Source: a virus. From it: a DNA stretch of 64,000 bases. A program made the translations under genes and the position numbers. The notes under the pieces were generated by a model. The model did not search any database, was not told the origin of the DNA, and was given only the letters and a program-made list of their open reading frames with translations. Positions 56,306-64,000 of this stretch are shown piece after piece. Positions within the stretch are counted from its first letter, which is position 1. The number at the start of each line of letters is the position of its first letter. The stretch is from the IMG/VR virus record IMGVR_UViG_3300046674_000362, positions 1-64,000 of that record; one strand, given 5' to 3'.

Positions 56306-57336
56306 TTCTTGCTCGCTGCCTTTACGATTTGGTCAAACTGCGCCTGTGTGATCGCGCCCAGCTCCAGCAGGGAACGCGCATGCCGCTCCACCTGCCGCAT
56401 TGCCGCCGTGGGCTTTGCCGCGTCCGTAGCGGCCTTCTTCATATCACGCTTGGCCTTGGCGCGCGCCGCGATTTCCTTCTTCTCGGCGCTGCTTTTCAGG
56501 TTGGTGCTGGAGGTCCGCTTGCTCGACTGCGCCTCGGCCATCTGGCGCAGCTCCGCGACCTTCGTTTTCTCGGCCTTGATCTGCGAGCGGTCCAGCGTGT
56601 CGCGCGCCTTCAGCACCGCCTGGGCGATCTTGAGCTGCACCGCCGAGTCTTTCAGGACGACGTGCATGGTGCGCAGGACGTGCTTGCACGCGACGCCTAC
56701 CAGATTCGGGTTCCTGATCTTCGGGAAGCCGGTTTCGTTGCGCCCGGCGTTGTACTTGCCGATGGTCGCCATGTAGCGATACCAGAACGTGTGGCGGCCG
56801 CAGTCGCAGTCGAACGCCAGCCGCCCGCCCGCCACCAGCTTGCCCAGCTTCTTCGGATCGTTCGGCGATGCGCCCACGGCCGCGTCGAAGTCCAGAAACA
56901 AGACTTGGACGTGGTGCCGCGCCACGTCCGAATGCGGCCCGGCGTTGGTGATGAAGTGGACCTTGCCGCCCCGGATCGACGCGGGCACCGCCATGCGGAT
57001 TTCGCTGTTCGCGCGCTGACGGTCGGACGGTAGCGACAGGTCAATCACGCCCTGGGCCGTGATCCCGCCCTTGAACTTGGTCTTGAGGCGCGTGACGTTC
57101 TGCTGGAATGCCCGGATGTCGTCAATGGTGATGGCGCGCAGCTCGCCGCGTAGCGACGTGCTCAGCAGCCGCCCGGCGTCATACTCGCCCGATACCTCGT
57201 TCGGGTTGAGGATCGTGGTGGCGGCCTGCCGCCGCGCCAGATCGAACGCTGCCGCTTCCGCCGCCTCGCGCTTGGTCGAGCCCAGGCGCGCGGTAGCCGC
57301 GCCGATGGTGGCCTTAATTGAGGGCTTCAAAGGCAC
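56302..57336 (-). CDS. Structural-module protein with SWIM-like zinc finger
   Basis: 344 residues from a GTG start. The centre reads LAFDCDCGRHTFWYRY..NLVGVACKHVLR, matching CxC..CxH of the SWIM zinc finger (about residues 180-220). Before it, DIRAFQQNVTRLKTKFKGGIT and a region with a VQVLFLDFDA strand; after it, helical/basic segments. Homologous phage proteins are often called structural; a SWIM finger normally binds DNA or protein. Overlaps the LysM-like gene upstream by 23 bp. Role uncertain. Confidence 0.55.
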   Translation of the reverse strand: MPLKPSIKATIGAATARLGSTKREAAEAAAFDLARRQAATTILNPNEVSGEYDAGRLLSTSLRGELRAITIDDIRAFQQNVTRLKTKFKGGITAQGVIDLSLPSDRQRANSEIRMAVPASIRGGKVHFITNAGPHSDVARHHVQVLFLDFDAAVGASPNDPKKLGKLVAGGRLAFDCDCGRHTFWYRYMATIGKYNAGRNETGFPKIRNPNLVGVACKHVLRTMHVVLKDSAVQLKIAQAVLKARDTLDRSQIKAEKTKVAELRQMAEAQSSKRTSSTNLKSSAEKKEIAARAKAKRDMKKAATDAAKPTAAMRQVERHARSLLELGAITQAQFDQIVKAASKK

Positions 57337-57634
57337 GTCGTTCCTCGTCCGTCAGATAGCCGGTTTGGCGCTTGATGAGCATGAGCTGGCCGGACGTGGG
57401 CAGCACGAGCTGCTGTTCAGGAATGACCTGTTCCAGCGTGTCGAGCCCGGCCGCCGCGAAGATCGCCATGTACTCGCTGCGGCTGCCGTAGACCCGCTCC
57501 GCGATCAGGGTGATGTCCGTCCGCTCGTCCGGCTTCGTGTAGTAGCGCAGCGCCTCAGCCCAGCCGGGCGTCCTCAACGAGAACGCCCGCACGGCCTTGA
57601 CGAATTCTGCCGTAGCAGTAGGGCTATAAGGCAT
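57314..57634 (-). CDS. gpX/LysM-like tail protein
   Basis: 106 residues. TDITLIAERVYGSRSEYMAIFAAAGLDTLEQVIPEQQLVLPTS is the LysM-like pattern of P2 gpX-type baseplate proteins (start strand, two helices, closing P..LxLP). Peptidoglycan binding or baseplate attachment is expected of this group. Confidence 0.6.
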   Translation of the reverse strand: MPYSPTATAEFVKAVRAFSLRTPGWAEALRYYTKPDERTDITLIAERVYGSRSEYMAIFAAAGLDTLEQVIPEQQLVLPTSGQLMLIKRQTGYLTDEERRAFEALN

Positions 57635-57640
57635 TCCAGC

Positions 57641-58072
57641 TTACCCGTAGGTTCGGATGTACAGGTCGCGCGGCATGATGCGCCATGCCTCGACACGGAA
57701 CAGCGGGAATTCAGCCTCGCTGAAAGCCGCCGCAATCAGCTTCGAGCAGAAGTCATAGAATGGCCGCTGCATTTCGATGCGCAGAATGAACGCAACGAGG
57801 CCGAGCCAGTCATACTCCCTGCCGATGTGCTTGCGCGCTGCCGCAAGGACTGCATCGGGGTCCGGGCAGGGCACGTCGATGATTTCCCACTTGCTCGCTG
57901 CACCCTTGAACTCCGCGAGCGTCCGCTTGCCGACCTTTTTGAACATCAGCGCCTCGATCACCTCGTCGCCGTCGATGATGCCGCAGTGGGACCACGGCGA
58001 CCACATCCACGTCCGCAGCAGGACGCTGCCAGGATTGTGTCGGCGGCTGAAAATCAGTTGTACCTTCTTCAT
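57641..58072 (-). CDS. Permuted NlpC/P60-like (papain-fold) hydrolase
   Basis: 143 residues. MWSPWSHCGIIDGDEVIEAL supplies the His (WSHCGI), FYDFCSKLIAAAF the Cys nucleophile (about 111), with GREYDWLGLVAF between, the permuted NlpC/P60 (YiiX/LRAT-like) order. In tails such domains cut peptidoglycan peptide bonds. Neighbouring LysM-like gene fits. Confidence 0.6.
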   Translation of the reverse strand: MKKVQLIFSRRHNPGSVLLRTWMWSPWSHCGIIDGDEVIEALMFKKVGKRTLAEFKGAASKWEIIDVPCPDPDAVLAAARKHIGREYDWLGLVAFILRIEMQRPFYDFCSKLIAAAFSEAEFPLFRVEAWRIMPRDLYIRTYG

Positions 58073-58089
58073 TCACTCTCCACGATGGA

Positions 58090-58587
58090 TTAAGCAGTAG
58101 CAGCAGGATCGCCCGCGCCTTCAGGGGCCGGTGCCGCAGGCTGCGGCAAGCCCTTGATGTGGCGCTCGTATTCCTCGGTCTGGAGGACAAGCGCTGCGTC
58201 GTACTCGGCCGCAGTGATGAGTGCCTTCGCCACCAGCAGCCCCATCATCCTGGGAAGATCGGGGCGCTTGAGGTCCACGTACTTGCGCGGCAGGAGCAAC
58301 GTCACGAGCCCCTTTACTTCCGGGTCTTCCGAGCTGGTGATGACCAGCGCCTTCTCCCCGAAGCGGTCGAAGAACGGGCCAACATCGACCCAAAAATACT
58401 CTGCTGGCGCGTCATCCCATGTCGCGGGCGGCCCCGATGGGGCAGTGGACCATGCACCATCCACGAAGCGCAGCGGCAGCGCAGCGTTTTCAGGCGGCGG
58501 CACTTGCGTGCTTCCGACTGGCTGCCCCGGACCATCGAACATTCCGGTGACGAACCCGGCTGCGTCAAGAATCCATGCTGGCATCAT
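58090..58587 (-). CDS. Tail-fibre associated protein
   Basis: 165 residues. N-terminus ILDAAGFVTGMFDGPGQPVGSTQVPPP resembles the short proteins that follow phage tail fibres; later VGPFFDRFGEKALVITSSEDPEVKG, YVDLKRPDLPRMMGLLV. It overlaps the fibre stop (TGATG). Assembly-chaperone role is possible. Confidence 0.5.
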   Translation of the reverse strand: MMPAWILDAAGFVTGMFDGPGQPVGSTQVPPPENAALPLRFVDGAWSTAPSGPPATWDDAPAEYFWVDVGPFFDRFGEKALVITSSEDPEVKGLVTLLLPRKYVDLKRPDLPRMMGLLVAKALITAAEYDAALVLQTEEYERHIKGLPQPAAPAPEGAGDPAATA

Positions 58588-59720
58588 TTCACCCTTACAA
58601 ATTGGCCAGCCGATCCGGGCAGATACATATAGTCGCTTGGCGTCGGGCTGTTGTCGTAGTTTTCAACTGAAGCTGCCACCGAATTGCTAGCGCCCAAGGT
58701 GACAAACAGCCCGGCCCCATATGTGGTTCCGTACCCCGAGATCATATTAAGCCCCCCGTTTTTTCTCATTTTGAAAGTGACGCCATCATTGGAAACGATC
58801 GAATATCCCGAGTATGTACTGTCATTTATGAAAATGATAAGGGTGCCGTCGCCATATATGCAGCCGTTGAACCCGCCAGTGCTTCCGCCGACGTTCTTAC
58901 CTGCCCAGTTGATTCCGTCCGGCGATGTGTAAAACGTAAAGTTTGTAGTGCTCTTGGCACCGACGATGAACTGGCCGAAGGCATATCCAACGAGATTGTT
59001 GGCGGTCATCGTTGCGCCGGGCAACACGCGGGCGGTCCAATTGATGCCGTCGGGCGAAGTTGCTGCACTGGTGCTATCCGAGGCAACGGCAACCCATGTG
59101 CCACCACCATATGCCAAGCCGTTCCAGCTCCCCGTTGCTGGCAGGGTGCGCGGGGTCCAGTTGATGCCGTCCGGCGACGAGTAGCACTGGTTTGTCGTTG
59201 CGGCGTTATTAAAAGCGATGAATTTGCCCCCGCCAAAAGCCAGTGCGCTGGCCGTGGCGACGCCGATGGTTCCGCGCGACACCCAATTAAGGCCATCTGT
59301 GGAAGTGGCAACACCGCCAACACTATTCAAGGCAACGAATACACCATTGCCCCATTTGACGCCGACCCATGTTCCCGAGGCTGGCAGGGCCGCTACATCC
59401 CAGTTCTTGCCGTCGGTGGAGATGAGCGCCTTGCCTTGCCCGCTGGAAGATGACCCGCCTACCACGACAAACATGCCGTTGCCATACTCTGCGGAATTCC
59501 AACCGCCGGTCGCAGAAACTGCGGTGGTGATGGAAAGGCTGACGGCGTTCATGCTGCCGTTGCGCGGGAATGCGGCCGACAGGTCCGGGTAGTCGGAACG
59601 CCTCACGAGTTCGCCAGCGGCTTTGTAAGCATCCCCGGATCGAAAAACCGAGGCCACGGCACCAATTGGCACCTGATTGACCACCACCGAAGCCTGTGTC
59701 TGGCTAAGCGTCCGGCCCAT
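58584..59720 (-). CDS. Tail fibre with beta-propeller-like repeats
   Basis: 378 residues from ATG 59720 (overlapping the upstream stop, TAATG). Contains at least six repeats of the kind G-G-F-V..SPDGINW (e.g. SSPDGINWTPRT, TSPDGINWTARV, STDGLNWVSRG, TSPDGINWAGK), spaced about 40-50 residues, as in propeller-type receptor-binding or fibre proteins. C-terminus MYLPGSAGQFVRVK. Likely determines host attachment. Confidence 0.68.
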   Translation of the reverse strand: MGRTLSQTQASVVVNQVPIGAVASVFRSGDAYKAAGELVRRSDYPDLSAAFPRNGSMNAVSLSITTAVSATGGWNSAEYGNGMFVVVGGSSSSGQGKALISTDGKNWDVAALPASGTWVGVKWGNGVFVALNSVGGVATSTDGLNWVSRGTIGVATASALAFGGGKFIAFNNAATTNQCYSSPDGINWTPRTLPATGSWNGLAYGGGTWVAVASDSTSAATSPDGINWTARVLPGATMTANNLVGYAFGQFIVGAKSTTNFTFYTSPDGINWAGKNVGGSTGGFNGCIYGDGTLIIFINDSTYSGYSIVSNDGVTFKMRKNGGLNMISGYGTTYGAGLFVTLGASNSVAASVENYDNSPTPSDYMYLPGSAGQFVRVK

Positions 59721-60046
59721 TATGCGGCCTCCTCGAAGCCATGAGCGCGAACGGACACATTGCCCGTACTGCTGCGCACGATGATCTTCTCGCCCGGCGA
59801 GCAAACTACGCCGGTACGCTCCAGCACACCACCAGCTTGCAGCGTAGCGTCATATTCGATGTAGTCATCGACTATCGGCGCGGCCCCGACAGAGACAGCC
59901 AGCCGCACCAAGGCATCGCCGGGACCGCGATTACAAAAGCTAATGGTTGCAGTTGCGACCGTTGCGACCGGGGCGGCCGGGGCGGTATAGATCGCGGTAT
60001 CTTGACTGGCCGCGAGCGCGGCCTTTCCGAGTCTGCCTGATGGCAT
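59720..60046 (-). CDS. Small tail fibre/collar protein
   Basis: 108 residues (SQDTAIYTAPAAPVATVATATISFCNRGPGDALVRLAVSV..IEYDATLQAGGVLERTGVVCSPGEKIIVRSS). A beta-sandwich pattern found next to phage fibre genes. Co-transcribed with the fibres. Confidence 0.6.
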   Translation of the reverse strand: MPSGRLGKAALAASQDTAIYTAPAAPVATVATATISFCNRGPGDALVRLAVSVGAAPIVDDYIEYDATLQAGGVLERTGVVCSPGEKIIVRSSTGNVSVRAHGFEEAA

Positions 60047-60057
60047 AGTGGCTCTCC

Positions 60058-60687
60058 TTAAAGGCTAGTATGGAAAAAGCGCTTGGCGCGGCGGCCCATG
60101 ATTAGGGCGTCTACCTCGGCTTGCGTCATGTATTGGGGGTGAGGGTCGTTCCTCGCCTCATGATCCGTAACCGCAGCGCCGAGTTCGTCGGCGGTAACGT
60201 ACTGCGGGTGAGGGTCTAGATCGGCCTCGTGGGCGAAGATCATGGACTGCATGGCCGCGTCGCCCAGCTCCACCTGCACCGTTACCGAGTCAGCGGGAAG
60301 GGCCGACACGTCGAGCGTGTACGCGATAGGCACGTCATATTCCGCCGACTTGTAGAACAGGTACTTATCGCTGCGGCTCCAGATCGCAACGAGCGTCGCC
60401 CCGGCGTAGAAGCCGATTTCGCCTATCCACTGGTCATTGAGGGGGCGTCCGTCCGGGTCTTGATCCTTGAGGGTGATGCCGACGCGGATCGAGGTCGGGG
60501 ACGCCTTGCCCCCAGCGACAACCGGGAAGCGCGCCAGCTCGTTCGCAAGCGCCGTTTCGTCGCCGGTCGGATCGTACTTTCCCGAGCCGATGGCGATGTC
60601 CGTCAGCGTGAGCTGAAAACCCGGCGTCGGAGACTGCGGGAACAGCGCTAGGCCAGCATGGGTGAACGTTGGGTTAATGGGGACCAT
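60058..60687 (-). CDS. Tail fibre protein (DPHPQY repeat type)
   Basis: About 209 residues from ATG 60687 (AGGG RBS). Folded N-terminal part LALFPQSPTPGFQLTLTDIA..GEIGFYAGATLVAIW typical of fibre attachment domains, then two DPHPQY repeats (DLDPHPQYVTADELGAAV, NDPHPQYMTQAEVDALI), a hallmark of phage fibres. First gene after a late promoter. Confidence 0.7.
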   Translation of the reverse strand: MVPINPTFTHAGLALFPQSPTPGFQLTLTDIAIGSGKYDPTGDETALANELARFPVVAGGKASPTSIRVGITLKDQDPDGRPLNDQWIGEIGFYAGATLVAIWSRSDKYLFYKSAEYDVPIAYTLDVSALPADSVTVQVELGDAAMQSMIFAHEADLDPHPQYVTADELGAAVTDHEARNDPHPQYMTQAEVDALIMGRRAKRFFHTSL

Positions 60688-60714
60688 GTTTTGCCCTGAA
60701 TGACTTGGTAGGTC

Positions 60715-60756
60715 ATTCTGCGGCACCGCCCCCGCCGCGCCCGCGCTGGTTTTCCT
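60715..60756 (-). promoter_or_regulatory. Late promoter (AGGAAAA class) for the fibre unit
   Basis: AGGAAAA at 60756-60750 (overlapping the upstream stop), GC-rich segment, CAGAAT at 60720-60715; the fibre starts at 60687. Confidence 0.6.
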
Positions 60757-61216
60757 AGATGGTCAGGAAGAACTCGGCCAGCTCGTCCGAAAAGTCAGTT
60801 GCCGCCTGCGCCTTATACGCGCGGTCGGCAGCGTCCACCAGCGCCAGCACCGCCATGTTGCCGTTCGAGACATCGGGCGACAGGCGATACTTCGAGCCGT
60901 TCTCGTCCAGGCCATTCGCCTCGATCTTGTGTGACGGGTCGAACTTGGTCACGCTGGGCAGCATTTCGATCATGGCGGTCGCCTTCGCGCGGAAGAACAG
61001 CCGGATCGCGCCCTGCAACTTGTCCTCATCGAACAGGCTGTCGCGCTGCTCCGAGCGCGGGTCGTTGGACACGGCAATCGCGCCCTCGACACGCTCGCCG
61101 TAGGCCAGCTCCTTCGCCACGATGAACAGGCCGCTGCCCATATCGAGCGCGCCGAGCACATTTGCGGAGCTGCCGCCGTAGCCGGTTATCTCAGCCTGAA
61201 TGCGCACGGTAATCAT
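60755..61216 (-). CDS. Hypothetical baseplate/neck protein
   Basis: 153 residues from ATG 61216 overlapping the previous stop (ATGA). VRIQAEITGYGGSSANVLGALDMGSGLF, DEDKLQGAIRLFFRAKATAMIEML. Unrecognised; beta-rich with a helical end. Coupled to a large unit with baseplate genes. Confidence 0.5.
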   Translation of the reverse strand: MITVRIQAEITGYGGSSANVLGALDMGSGLFIVAKELAYGERVEGAIAVSNDPRSEQRDSLFDEDKLQGAIRLFFRAKATAMIEMLPSVTKFDPSHKIEANGLDENGSKYRLSPDVSNGNMAVLALVDAADRAYKAQAATDFSDELAEFFLTI

Positions 61217-61965
61217 GTGACGGTCCACTCCGCTCCATCGGCATTCAAGCCGTCCACCTGCACCACCACCGGATAGCCTGCTGGCGCTGGGTTGCCGTCG
61301 TTCGCCTCGTCCGCCTTGGGCGACATAAACATGGGGATGGATGCCCGGATGCTCATGTCCACCAGCAGGATCGTGAGGTTCTTCTGATCGGCCTTGCCGT
61401 CCACCGCGCCCAGGTCGATTTCCTCCAGCACGGCCGGGAAGTCGTGGCGCTGCCCGGCATACTCATGCCAGTGCTTGAATCGGCGGCCGCCCGGCCCGTT
61501 CGCCCACAGGTGGAACTGCATCGCGAGGCTGTGCGCCGTGTGCGCCTCGGGCGCGATGATGACCACCTGCGCGCGGTATTCATTAACGGACAGACGCACC
61601 TTGAACGTGCGGCCGTAGGGGTCGTCCGGGCTCGCCACGTCGATGGGCGTACCGATGGCCGCGCCGAAGTCGATCATGGCCGGGCTGAAGTCCTTCGCCA
61701 TCCCCACCAGCATCACCGGCAGGAACGAGGACAGGCCCGCCCCGCCGCCTGGGGTGCCGTTCGCCTTCTCGTTGTCATTCTTGCGCCACTCGTCCAGCAT
61801 CGCCTGCACGTCGTCCACCATGCGACCGGGAACCCACACGATTGACTTGGCGAGTCCGCGCTTGACGAATTCCTCCATCGCGGGCGTGTCGGCCGCCAAC
61901 TGGGCGTAGAACTCGCCCAGGTAGGTGCCGAGGGCGATTTCCAGCGGCGTGCGCATGCTGCTCAT
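61213..61965 (-). CDS. Neck/tail-completion type structural protein (tentative)
   Basis: 250 residues from ATG 61965 overlapping the previous stop (ATGA). MRTPLEIALGTYLGEFYAQLA, KSIVWVPGRMVDDVQAMLDEWRK, FKVRLSVNEYRAQVVIIAPEAHTAHSLAMQFHLW, RHDFPAVLEEIDLGAVD. The size and strand-rich pattern fit head-tail connector or tail-sheath terminators, but no motif decides it. Confidence 0.4.
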   Translation of the reverse strand: MSSMRTPLEIALGTYLGEFYAQLAADTPAMEEFVKRGLAKSIVWVPGRMVDDVQAMLDEWRKNDNEKANGTPGGGAGLSSFLPVMLVGMAKDFSPAMIDFGAAIGTPIDVASPDDPYGRTFKVRLSVNEYRAQVVIIAPEAHTAHSLAMQFHLWANGPGGRRFKHWHEYAGQRHDFPAVLEEIDLGAVDGKADQKNLTILLVDMSIRASIPMFMSPKADEANDGNPAPAGYPVVVQVDGLNADGAEWTVT

Positions 61966-62807
61966 CGCGGAATTCCCCACTGCTGCATGGCGCGATCCAG
62001 CATCGTGTCGCTGCTGCCCTCATCCGGCAGTGCGCCGAAGCGCGCCAGCGATGCGCCCCTGAACCCGGACGCCGTGGCTGCAAATGCCTGCGTCGCCTGC
62101 TTCGACAGCAGGGCAGGGCGCTGGCCGCCGACGCCATCGAGCACGGTATTGCCGCCGCGCGCGAGCGCCGACATCAGTTCCTCGTTTTCCTCCATGAGCT
62201 TTTGCATGGTCGCCAGCGCCAGCGCGTGATCCGCTTGCAGGCTGTCGTACAGGGTCAGCATCGCCTCATTCCCCTGGGTGAAGTCGTGCATCACGAAATC
62301 GAAGATCGCGCCGTCCTCGCCGCTCTCGCCCGCCACACTGTCGAAGGTATAGCCGCGATTCGTCGTGAAATTCGGCTCCAGCACGTAATCGAAGCCTGCG
62401 AACACGGTAGGGACATCGAGCCCGCCGCGCGGTGCCGCATGAATGGCGCTGGAGAACCCGCCCGCCTTGCTGCGGTGCAGACGCGCGGCAACCTTGCCCG
62501 CCGCAGTGTCGAGGAATTCGGTCTGGTGCTCGATGGTGCCGTCCGGCTCGGCATGCAGGTAGGTCGTGACAATCGCGGGCTCGATCTTGACCACCTTGCC
62601 GCCCACGATGGCCGTTTCGGGCGGGATCAGGCCGAACTTCATGCGCAGCCAGTGCCCGTAGTAGCCGAGCATATCGCGGTTCTTCACGCGCTCCTGAGTC
62701 TCGGGCGAGTTCACGAGTGCCGCCAGGGCGCGCGTGTCGAAATTGCGATCCTTGCCGCGATGCGTGCGCCCGCGCTGGCCGACGTTAAAACGAATAGTTT
62801 CCGGCAT
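61962..62807 (-). CDS. Possible prohead protease with scaffold-like tail
   Basis: 281 residues from ATG 62807 (TAGGAAAG RBS). FDTRALAALVNSPETQERVKN, MLGYYGHWLRMKFGLIPPE, IEHQTEFLDTAAGKVAARL and RSKAGGFSSAIHA follow the arrangement of prohead maturation proteases, with Ser of GGFSSA a plausible nucleophile; LALATMQKLMEENEELMSAL near 210 is a scaffold-type helix. It is separated from the capsid gene by 35 kb, which is unusual. Assignment tentative. Confidence 0.42.
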   Translation of the reverse strand: MPETIRFNVGQRGRTHRGKDRNFDTRALAALVNSPETQERVKNRDMLGYYGHWLRMKFGLIPPETAIVGGKVVKIEPAIVTTYLHAEPDGTIEHQTEFLDTAAGKVAARLHRSKAGGFSSAIHAAPRGGLDVPTVFAGFDYVLEPNFTTNRGYTFDSVAGESGEDGAIFDFVMHDFTQGNEAMLTLYDSLQADHALALATMQKLMEENEELMSALARGGNTVLDGVGGQRPALLSKQATQAFAATASGFRGASLARFGALPDEGSSDTMLDRAMQQWGIPR

Positions 62808-62842
62808 ATCTTTCCTAGTTCGGTTATTGGTCAAAAACCTTG

Positions 62843-63484
62843 TTATGCGCCTGCTGGCATGCGCATTGTTCCCCTCAAATACATCGGCATGACTGCACCG
62901 GCACCGCCCGCCAAGCGCAGACCGTTCGCCATTTCCACGTACAGCACCATTTCCAGCACGAGCCTCGCAGCGAGCGCCGAGCGCAGCGCCTTTTGCATCG
63001 CTACCAGCCCGGTCCCGTCGTCCACTGCGACCGTGACACCAGCCCGGATTCGGCTTGTCAGGAAGTGCGTCGCAGGGTCGCCGTCGGCCGTCTTGTCGTT
63101 CGGGTAGTTGAGCATTGTGGCAATCGGGTGCCAGAGCTGGTCTACGCGCCATTCATTCGGCCATACGGTCTGTAGATACTTCCGCAGGAACAGCATGCCC
63201 CGCTCCGGGTTCCGCGCGCGCCACGCCTTCAGCAGAAAGCGCATTTGCACCGCGTCGCGCCGGATCAGGGCGAGGCCATCGTTCAACAGGCTTCGCTGGA
63301 CCAGCTCATCGCCGCCCAGGTGCGCCATGCCGTACAGATTCAGCGCGCGCTCGCGCTCGCGCACGAGATTGCCGAACACGTTGATGAAAACCTGCTTCAA
63401 CTCGCTTTCAAGCTGGTTTTCCTCGAAGCTCGCGACCAATGGCGCGAGGCTTGGAGGATCGACCGGGATCAGGTTGTTCGACAT
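62843..63484 (-). CDS. Hypothetical baseplate-region protein
   Basis: 213 residues. NQLESELKQVFINVFGNLVRERERALNLYGMAHLG, AWRARNPERGMLFLRKYLQTVWPNEWRVDQLWHPI, then a hydrophobic/basic end. Similar to baseplate wedge partners that follow gpJ-like genes, but not identified. Confidence 0.45.
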   Translation of the reverse strand: MSNNLIPVDPPSLAPLVASFEENQLESELKQVFINVFGNLVRERERALNLYGMAHLGGDELVQRSLLNDGLALIRRDAVQMRFLLKAWRARNPERGMLFLRKYLQTVWPNEWRVDQLWHPIATMLNYPNDKTADGDPATHFLTSRIRAGVTVAVDDGTGLVAMQKALRSALAARLVLEMVLYVEMANGLRLAGGAGAVMPMYLRGTMRMPAGA

Positions 63485-63487
63485 CGC

Positions 63488-64000
63488 TTAGTGACTCCAC
63501 AGGCCGTCGTTGTAGGTCGCTTGCGTGACGTTCACGGTGATGGAAGCGGCCGAGACATAGCGGTATTCTTCCGGCATCGGGGCCGCCTGCGCACCAAGAA
63601 CCACTTCCAAGTCACTGCCGTCATCCTGAAGCGCAGGCACCAGCCGCTTGATTTCCTCGTAGATGCGCTTGCGGTTCAGCGACAGCATGCCGCGCGCTGC
63701 TGCCACCGAATCCGCGCCGTACAGGCCCAGCAGCGCCCCGGTGATCTTGTTCTTCGTGTCGGCGATGTCATGCACCACCGACACCTGCGCATTGATGGTG
63801 ACGGGCAGCTCGACCGGGACCGGCGCGACGAACTCGATTCTGTAGGAGTCGTCGGCCGCCGCGATGTACTTGGTAATCTCGGACTGAAGCCAGTCCGTCG
63901 TCACGTTGTCCATCAGCGCCGCGACGAACAGCTTGTTGTTGTGGGTGATGGACGGGCCGCGCACCTTTTCCTCGATCTGCTCATTCCAGACCGAGAGGAA
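63488..64000 (-). CDS. Baseplate J-like wedge protein (3' part; gene runs off the right edge)
   Basis: The frame is open to base 64000; 170 C-terminal residues are visible. VEKV-type linker then KLFVAALMDNVTTDWLQSEITKYIAAADDSYRIEFVAPVPVELPVTINAQVSVVHDIADTKNK is cut here to its pattern: a T4 gp6/gpJ-type C-terminal segment in which VPVELPVTINAQV is the gpJ-like strand. The end reads ASITVNVTQATYNDGLW. Built into the baseplate wedge; the start lies outside the window. Confidence 0.55.
   Translation of the reverse strand, partial: FLSVWNEQIEEKVRGPSITHNNKLFVAALMDNVTTDWLQSEITKYIAAADDSYRIEFVAPVPVELPVTINAQVSVVHDIADTKNKITGALLGLYGADSVAAARGMLSLNRKRIYEEIKRLVPALQDDGSDLEVVLGAQAAPMPEEYRYVSAASITVNVTQATYNDGLWSH

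Overview
The window is one contiguous stretch of a temperate, contractile-tailed (myovirus-type) bacteriophage genome. Both ends cut through phage genes: the large terminase at the left edge and a baseplate-J-like gene at the right edge. Base composition is GC-rich apart from a few AT-rich control regions. Together with the RdgC, RecT and lambda O/P-like relatives this suggests a proteobacterial host, possibly in the Burkholderiales; the host is an inference. I see no integrase, rRNA, tRNA, IS element or CRISPR array.

Layout. 1-9990 (minus) is one tightly coupled operon running leftward from a Cro-like gene: small proteins, a YbcO-like nuclease, a lambda O-like initiator carrying a GIY-YIG-like insert and candidate origin iterons, a lambda P-like helicase loader, regulators, DUF1064 and DUF1367 proteins, then small and large terminase. 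10210-18273 (plus) holds the CI/LexA-like repressor, a recombination cassette (RecT-like annealase, PD-(D/E)XK exonuclease, coiled-coil protein, RdgC fused to an FtsK-gamma domain), a ParB/Srx-type protein, and a partition locus: ParA plus a small basic partner downstream of about 250 bp of TGATGTSA-type repeats. 18258-20292 (minus) is the lysis cassette (holin, small membrane protein, GH19-type endolysin, Rz with nested Rz1). 20351-34724 (minus) carries baseplate and tail genes, sheath, major capsid protein, a DarA-N-like protein, spike, hub, tube, tape measure and portal. 34848-51254 (minus) contains small genes and then five large 'polyvalent' proteins, including a 2267-residue DarB-like methylase-helicase. 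51378-55790 (plus) is a cassette of ten small, mostly unknown genes. 55787-64000 (minus) has further tail, fibre and baseplate genes.

How it fits together. The CI/Cro-type switch sits between two divergent early operons. A lambda-like O/P replication module together with a plasmid-type partition locus, with no integrase seen, suggests that the prophage is kept as a low-copy plasmid (a phage-plasmid), as in P1 or N15. The DarA/DarB-like and other polyvalent proteins recall the P1 head-internal antirestriction proteins that are injected with the DNA.

Regulation. Two promoter families can be read directly. Late (minus-strand) units are preceded by AGGAAAA with a NANANT hexamer whose first base lies exactly 36 nt further on; all seven intergenic copies keep this spacing, plus one in front of the lysis genes. 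Three other units (one minus, two plus) share a sigma70-type promoter, TTGACG-18 bp-TACAAT, with a conserved GTGAGCGC core before the -10. Both look like phage-specific regulons.
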